Below are positions 59,442 through 64,000 of a DNA stretch of 64,000 nucleotides, piece after piece. The DNA lies in the NCBI GenBank assembly GCA_016861185.1, contig BOKW01000003.1:577605-641604 (forward strand), read 5' to 3'. The notes below the pieces were generated by a model. The model ran no database searches, was not told where the DNA came from, and worked only from the letters and a program-made list of their open reading frames with translations. Positions within the stretch are counted from its first letter, which is position 1. Each line of letters starts with the position of its first letter. The translations under genes were made by a program, and so were the position numbers. The DNA comes from Betaproteobacteria bacterium (GTDB lineage: Bacteria; Pseudomonadota; Gammaproteobacteria; Burkholderiales; Burkholderiaceae_F).

Positions 59442-60319
59442 GGTTTGGCTTGATTGGTCGACACGCCGCTCTTCGTTGCGAGCTGATCGTTGGTGAAGAT
59501 CCAGGTCCGCGTAATTTCCAGGATATCGGTGTCGCGCGCAATCTCCGGCGGGAACGGCGGGTACGGCGCGGCAAGCTTGACGATACGCCGGGCCGCGCGG
59601 TCGAGCACCGGCGCGCCCGACGATTCCTCGATCGTCGCCTCGGCCACCGTGCCGTCCTTGCGGATCGCCACGGTCATACGCAGTGCTCCGTAGATCTTTC
59701 CGCGCGCCTCGTCGGGATAGTGCTCGTTGCCGATCTTCTCGACGCGCGCACGCCAGTCCTCGACGTAGCGCGCGAAGCGATACTCGGACGTGCTCGGCAT
59801 GAAGTGATGACGGCGCGGGCGCTTCTGGTAGTCGGAGATCTGCTTGGCGATCTCGGCCTGCATCCGCGCGAGCCGTCGCTTGACCTGCTCGGCCGAGCCG
59901 GCGTCGGGTGCGGCGGGCTTCGACTCCTTGACCGGCGCCGGCTGCGCGAGCTCGCTGCGTTCGAGCTGGGCGAGCAGCTTCTTCTGCTCCTCTTCGAGCT
60001 GCTGCACCGTGCGGCGCGCGGTCTCCAGCGTGTCGCCGTCGCGCATCTCGAACGTGTTCGGCAGCGGCGAGGTGCGCCGTCCGGCGTCGTTGGCACCGCC
60101 GCCGTCGAGATTGGCCTGCGCGAGCGCCTCCGGATTCGGCGGCCGGACGTCGCTGCGCGCGTTGACCAGGATGATCTCCAGCGGCGGGTCGGTCGAACGC
60201 ACGCGAAGAAACTCCGGATCGACGAAGCGGATCGCCAGCACGGTCGCGTGCAAGCCCAGCGAGACGGCGAACGCCGTCATCAGGATCTTGTCGCTGACGA
60301 TGCTGTTGACGGAATGCAC
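59438..60319 (-). CDS. tonB: TonB-family energy transducer
   Basis: 293 aa. Short cytoplasmic start, membrane helix (~residues 13-31), a periplasmic spacer with coiled coil (LEEEQKKLLAQLERSEL, ~108-160) and a C-terminal TonB domain ending near residue 280 (PYPPFPPEI). Couples the proton gradient to outer-membrane receptors. No ExbB/ExbD in the window. Its stop overlaps aroE. Confidence 0.9.
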   Translation of the reverse strand: MHSVNSIVSDKILMTAFAVSLGLHATVLAIRFVDPEFLRVRSTDPPLEIILVNARSDVRPPNPEALAQANLDGGGANDAGRRTSPLPNTFEMRDGDTLETARRTVQQLEEEQKKLLAQLERSELAQPAPVKESKPAAPDAGSAEQVKRRLARMQAEIAKQISDYQKRPRRHHFMPSTSEYRFARYVEDWRARVEKIGNEHYPDEARGKIYGALRMTVAIRKDGTVAEATIEESSGAPVLDRAARRIVKLAAPYPPFPPEIARDTDILEITRTWIFTNDQLATKSGVSTNQAKP

Positions 60320-60391
60320 GCGAGTTCGGAACAGGACGAATGCGAAGTCGGGCCGATTGTAGCCAGCGCTGCGCGCGTCGATCCGCCCGGG

Positions 60392-62374
60392 TCAGCCGCT
60401 CTGCGGCGCGGGTGTCGCGTCCGGCGCCGCCGGCGCGTCGGGCGCCTCCTCGAGCGGCAGCTCGTCGAGGGAAAGCTCTTCCTCGGCCGCCTGCGCCGCG
60501 AGCACCTGGTGCACGCGCGCCCCCAGCACGAGATCGACCGTGTCGGCGCCGAGCACGTCCACTTCGAGCCGCTGCCCGCGCGGCAGCTCGGGCAGGCCCG
60601 GCAGCCGCATTACGAAAGGCAGTCCGTCGAGCCGCAGCACGTCGCCTCTGATCACGGTCGCACCGATGCGTCGGACGTTCTCCTGCTGCAGCCAGCGCAG
60701 GCACCAGTAGCGCTCCATCCGGTACTGGAAGTCCGCGTACGCGGTATACGCGGCGTCGAAACCGGAGACGACGGCGAACAGCTCCGCGTCGTTCGCCGCG
60801 TACGGCGCAGGTTCGCCGCGCGCCGCGGCGACGAGCTGCCGCTGGTTGACCAGATCGACGTAGCGGCGCAGCGGCGAGGTGCTCCACGCGTAGTGGTCCA
60901 CACCGATGCCCTCGTGCGGCGCCGGCGTCGTGCTCATCCGCACCCGGCTCGCGCCGCGCTCGAAGCGTTGCGACCGATAGATGCCGGCGCGCTTCAGCTG
61001 CGCGAGCCAGCCGCCCCAGTGGCTGTTGGCGAGGATCATCAGCTCGGCGACGACCAGGTCGAGCGGCGCGCCGCGCTTGCGCGGACGGATCGTCACGTGC
61101 GCGTGTTCGCCCTCGCCGTCGATCACGAAGCCGTAGTCGACGCGGCCGAGCGGTTCGGGTTTGCCGCGCACCGCCTCGCGCGCCGCCAGCAGCACGCGCG
61201 CCCAGCGCCACAGGAAACAAAGCTCCTCGCCGAACTCGATCGGCAGCGCGCCCGCCGCGACCGCCTCTTCGGTGACGATGTCGTCGAGCCGGTCGTGCCG
61301 CAGATTGCCGGCGATGCACACGCGTTCGACTGCGGTGTGGCGCGCGAGGATCGCGTACGACTGCGGGTCGACGTCGACGTACAGCGAAAGTACCGGGACG
61401 ATCTTGCCTTCGTTCAGCGAAAACGCGTCGATCCAGGGCTCCGGCAGCATCGTGAACTTCAGTCCGGGCGCGTATACCGTCGACATGCGCGTGCGCGCGA
61501 CCGCGTCGAGCGCATGCCCGCGCGGGATCGCCACGCCGGGGGCGGCGATGTGGATGCCGACGCGCACTCGGCCGTCGAGCCGTTGCAGCGAGAACGCGTC
61601 GTCGATCTCGGTCGTCGCGCTGTCGTCGATCGAGTACGCCGCCGCGTCCGCCAGCGGCAGATCCTCCGGCAACGCCGGCGGCGGCAGATCCGCGGCGAAA
61701 CCGGTGCCGCGCGGAAAGGCCGTCGCGAGGAAGCTGTCGACATGCCAGCGATAGGGCGAAGCGATCGCGCCGCGCGCCAGCAGCAGGCGCAGCGGCGACA
61801 TCTGCAGCTCGTTCGCGGCCTGCTCGACCGCCTTGTATTCGATGCCGTTCTTGTCGGGTCGCACGATCAGTTGCACGCCGAGCTGCGCGATCGCAGCCGG
61901 CAACTCGCCCGCCTTCAGCGCGTCGACGTACTGCTGCCTGAGTTCCTCCTGCCGGCGCTTGCGCTCGACCGCGGCAAGGGCGGCCTTCAGGATGTCCGGC
62001 GGCGCCGGTCGATAGCGGCCGCGCCCCTTGCGATGGAAGTACACCGGCGCGCCGTGCAGCCTGAACAGGATGCTCGCCGCCTCGACCGCATTCGGCGGAT
62101 GACCGAAGTACTCGCGCGCCAGGTCCGCGAAACCGAATTCGTCCTGCGGCGCGCACTCCCACAGGAAGTCGATGTCGATCGCCTCGGCCGCGTCGTTCGC
62201 CTGCTGCAGCAGCTGCGCAGGCGACGGCTGATCGAAGGCGAGCAGCACGTGCGAGGCCTTGACCTTGGTGCGCTTGCCGCTCGCCAGTTCGACCTGGTAC
62301 GAGGCCTCGGTCCCGGCGAGCACGGTGCCGGCGCGGAACGCCCCGTCTTCCTCGAACAGCAGGTGTTTGGCCAT
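60392..62374 (-). CDS. RNase II-family (RNB) exoribonuclease
   Basis: 660 aa. N-terminal ~200 residues are of uncertain fold; the RNB catalytic domain follows with the Asp cluster in SIDDSATTEIDDAFSL, then YAWSTSPLRRYVDL, and a C-terminal S1-like barrel. Degrades RNA 3' to 5'. The tail is acidic and Pro/Ala-rich. Start ATG at 62374 is two bases after the MarC stop. Confidence 0.93.
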   Translation of the reverse strand: MAKHLLFEEDGAFRAGTVLAGTEASYQVELASGKRTKVKASHVLLAFDQPSPAQLLQQANDAAEAIDIDFLWECAPQDEFGFADLAREYFGHPPNAVEAASILFRLHGAPVYFHRKGRGRYRPAPPDILKAALAAVERKRRQEELRQQYVDALKAGELPAAIAQLGVQLIVRPDKNGIEYKAVEQAANELQMSPLRLLLARGAIASPYRWHVDSFLATAFPRGTGFAADLPPPALPEDLPLADAAAYSIDDSATTEIDDAFSLQRLDGRVRVGIHIAAPGVAIPRGHALDAVARTRMSTVYAPGLKFTMLPEPWIDAFSLNEGKIVPVLSLYVDVDPQSYAILARHTAVERVCIAGNLRHDRLDDIVTEEAVAAGALPIEFGEELCFLWRWARVLLAAREAVRGKPEPLGRVDYGFVIDGEGEHAHVTIRPRKRGAPLDLVVAELMILANSHWGGWLAQLKRAGIYRSQRFERGASRVRMSTTPAPHEGIGVDHYAWSTSPLRRYVDLVNQRQLVAAARGEPAPYAANDAELFAVVSGFDAAYTAYADFQYRMERYWCLRWLQQENVRRIGATVIRGDVLRLDGLPFVMRLPGLPELPRGQRLEVDVLGADTVDLVLGARVHQVLAAQAAEEELSLDELPLEEAPDAPAAPDATPAPQSG

Positions 62375-62376
62375 CG

Positions 62377-62973
62377 CTACAGCTGCGCGACGAAGGTCTT
62401 GATCCCGCGCAGCATCAGCTCGACCGCGATCGCCGCGAGCACCAAGCCCATCAGGCGCTCGAACGCGACGGTCACGCGCTCGCCGAGCCAGTGCTGCAGG
62501 CGTTCGGCGAAGGCAAGGATCACAGCGCTGACCGCCATCACGACCGCAATCGCCGCGACCCAGGCCCACGTGCGCTGCGGGTCGCGCGAAACGAGCAGCA
62601 GCACGGTCGCCAGCGCGGATGGCCCCGCCAGCGCCGGCACCGCGAGCGGAACGATGAACGGTTCGCCGCCGGGCGGCTGCCCATATACGCCTTCGGGCGA
62701 AGGGAACACCATGCGGATCGCAACCAGCATCAGCACGACCGCGCCGCCGATCTGGAGGCTCAGCTCCGACAGGTCCAGCAGATCGAGGAAGGGCCGGCCG
62801 ATGAAGACGAACACCGTCAGCACCGCGAACGCGATCAGGCACTCGCGCAGGATGATGCGACGGCGGCGTTCGCTGGGAACGTCGCGCAGCGCGCTGATGA
62901 AGATCGGCACGTTGCCGAACGGGTCGCACACCAGCAGCAGCAGCACGACCGCCGAAACGAAGTTCGCTTCCAT
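62377..62973 (-). CDS. MarC-family integral membrane protein
   Basis: 198 aa with about six membrane helices. VCDPFGNVPIF near residue 15 and VPLAVPALAGPSAL near 108 are the family marks. Function unknown; the antibiotic-resistance link once proposed for MarC does not hold. Seven bases downstream of the YbaK-type gene in the same operon. Confidence 0.92.
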   Translation of the reverse strand: MEANFVSAVVLLLLVCDPFGNVPIFISALRDVPSERRRRIILRECLIAFAVLTVFVFIGRPFLDLLDLSELSLQIGGAVVLMLVAIRMVFPSPEGVYGQPPGGEPFIVPLAVPALAGPSALATVLLLVSRDPQRTWAWVAAIAVVMAVSAVILAFAERLQHWLGERVTVAFERLMGLVLAAIAVELMLRGIKTFVAQL

Positions 62974-62980
62974 CGGAAGC

Positions 62981-63469
62981 TCAGTCGATCGCCGTTTCGG
63001 TCGCCCCGCTCGCGCGCAGCAGATCCGCCGGCGCGATCGGGAACACGCAGTGCGGCGTGCCGCCTGCCGCCCAGACGACGTCGAAGCGACGCAAGGACGT
63101 GTCGAAGAAGGTCGTCATCGGCGCCGCATGCGCAACCGGCGCCACGCCGCCGATCGCGAAGCCGCTCGCCGCGCGGACGAACTCGGGCGACGCGCGCTCG
63201 ATCGGTTCGCCCAGATGCGCCGCGACCTTCGACTCGTCGACGCGCCGGTCGCCGGCCGCGATCACCAGCACGGCGCGGCCCGTGTTCGCCGCGCGGAAGA
63301 CGAGCGACTTGGCGATCTGCCCGGCCGCGATGCCGAGCGCGTCGGCCGCCTGCTGCGACGTGCGCGCGGCGACCGCGAGTTCGACGACGCGCGAGGCGAG
63401 CCCCAGCGCGGCGAGCGCGTCCTGCACGCGCTGCGCCGACGCCGGCAGCGGTCCGGGTTTCGCTTCCAT
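62981..63469 (-). CDS. YbaK/EbsC-type aminoacyl-tRNA deacylase
   Basis: 162 aa. SAQRVQDAL start, QIAKSLVFRA (conserved Lys) and AIGGVAPVAH segments match the family, which removes wrongly attached amino acids (often Pro or Cys) from tRNA. Its ATG overlaps the stop of the upstream dehydrogenase gene by one base. Confidence 0.9.
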   Translation of the reverse strand: MEAKPGPLPASAQRVQDALAALGLASRVVELAVAARTSQQAADALGIAAGQIAKSLVFRAANTGRAVLVIAAGDRRVDESKVAAHLGEPIERASPEFVRAASGFAIGGVAPVAHAAPMTTFFDTSLRRFDVVWAAGGTPHCVFPIAPADLLRASGATETAID

Positions 63470-64000
63470 CAGACGGTCAGTCCACCGGTGACCTCGATCA
63501 CCGCGCCGTTGATGTAGCTCGCCTCTTCGGAGGCGAGGAACGCGTACAGGTTGGCGACCTCCTCCGGACGCCCCAGCCGCTTCAGCGGCACGCGTTCGGT
63601 CATCTGCGCCATCACCTTGTCCGGGATCGTATGCAGGATCGGCGTGGCGATGAAGCCCGGGCAGACGGCGTTGCAGCGTATCCCCTTCGGGCCCAGTTCG
63701 CGCGCCCAGGTCTTGACGAAGCCGATCACGCCGAACTTGCTCGCCGCGTAGTTGGTCTGGCCGTAGTTGCCGTGCAGGCCGACCACGCTCGAGGCGTTGA
63801 GGATCACGCCGAAGCCCTGCGTGACCATCGTGTCGACGACCGCCTGCGCGCAGTTGTACGTGCCCTTGAGATTCACGGCGATCACCTGGTCGAACTGCTC
63901 GTCGGTCATCTTCTGCAGCCGCGCGTCCATCGTGATGCCGGCGTTGTTGACGAGCACGTCGACGCGGCCGTGCCGCGCCTTGACCCGCTCGACCATTGCG
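63469..64000 (-). CDS. short-chain dehydrogenase, FabG/PhaB-like (5' end outside window)
   Basis: C-terminal ~177 residues are present. [25 protein letters not shown] with the Tyr-x3-Lys pair, and CPGFIATP fit 3-oxoacyl-ACP or acetoacetyl-CoA reductases. The Rossmann start is beyond base 64000. First visible gene of the run leading to mgtE. Whether it serves fatty-acid or PHB synthesis cannot be told from this part. Confidence 0.88.
   Translation of the reverse strand, partial: AMVERVKARHGRVDVLVNNAGITMDARLQKMTDEQFDQVIAVNLKGTYNCAQAVVDTMVTQGFGVILNASSVVGLHGNYGQTNYAASKFGVIGFVKTWARELGPKGIRCNAVCPGFIATPILHTIPDKVMAQMTERVPLKRLGRPEEVANLYAFLASEEASYINGAVIEVTGGLTV

Noticed and set aside
58584..62162. 1192-codon minus frame ending in aroE
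   Set aside because: Only the last 285 codons match a protein family (AroE). The rest overlaps tonB and the RNB gene out of frame, and the real start at 59441 is evident.
59450..63517. 1355-codon plus-strand open frame
   Set aside because: Antisense to tonB, the RNB gene, marC and ybaK; composition is that of a shadow frame.
1..64000. tRNA, rRNA, transposase and phage genes
   Set aside because: I looked in the longer gaps for tRNA-like cloverleaf arms and in the frames for transposase or integrase motifs and saw none.

Overview
The window is high-GC chromosomal DNA (strong G/C third-position bias, long antisense shadow frames) and reads as a betaproteobacterium, most likely of the Burkholderiales/Rhodocyclales type. 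The reasons are the tkt-gap then pgk, pyk, fba gene set, a polyhydroxybutyrate (PHB) region, RND efflux, rhombosortase with a GlyGly-CTERM protein, and ubiD. This is inference from gene content; no rRNA, tRNA or CRISPR array was seen.

Layout. 1-3.6 kb: an RND efflux operon on the minus strand (outer-membrane lipoprotein, adaptor, permease cut by the window edge). 3.7-5.5 kb: two outer-membrane lipid A deacylases, LpxR and PagL type. 5.7-24 kb: a PHB/short-chain acyl metabolism region. It holds phaC with a PhaC-like DUF3141 protein and three unknown small genes, a histone-deacetylase-like amidohydrolase, a small cytochrome c, MgtC, an HtrA-like protease, a GNAT-patatin fused frame, a MaoC-phosphotransacylase fusion, fabI, ackA, 3-hydroxybutyrate dehydrogenase and both subunits of a 3-oxoacid CoA-transferase. 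A large winged-helix/ATPase/TPR regulator converges on it. Together these genes can make and break down PHB and pass short acyl groups between CoA and phosphate forms. Gaps in the first 20.5 kb carry an interspersed repeat family that I do not recognise.

27-44 kb: a GGDEF-EAL protein, an M48 protease, then central carbon genes on the minus strand (tkt-gap, pgk, pyk, fba) separated by intruders: a rhombosortase with its S8 protease substrate, a small protein matching that protease's propeptide, an S41 protease, and a four-helix-bundle gene flanked by inverted repeats. A fragment of a second gap gene lies downstream of gap.

44-53 kb: a fused S-adenosylmethionine decarboxylase/spermidine synthase, a 274-bp nested inverted-repeat element, a pirin, rsmE, a barnase/barstar-like pair behind a patatin and malic enzyme, and an aminotransferase. 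53-64 kb: a lytic transglycosylase, ubiD, a KTSC protein, then a compact minus-strand run (SDR reductase, YbaK, MarC, RNB ribonuclease, TonB, aroE, mtgA, mgtE) with several 1-4 base overlaps.

The strongest leads are the 27-bp repeat family, the nested repeat at 45.3-45.6 kb, and the rhombosortase/S8 protease/free propeptide-like locus at 37.3-40.1 kb.
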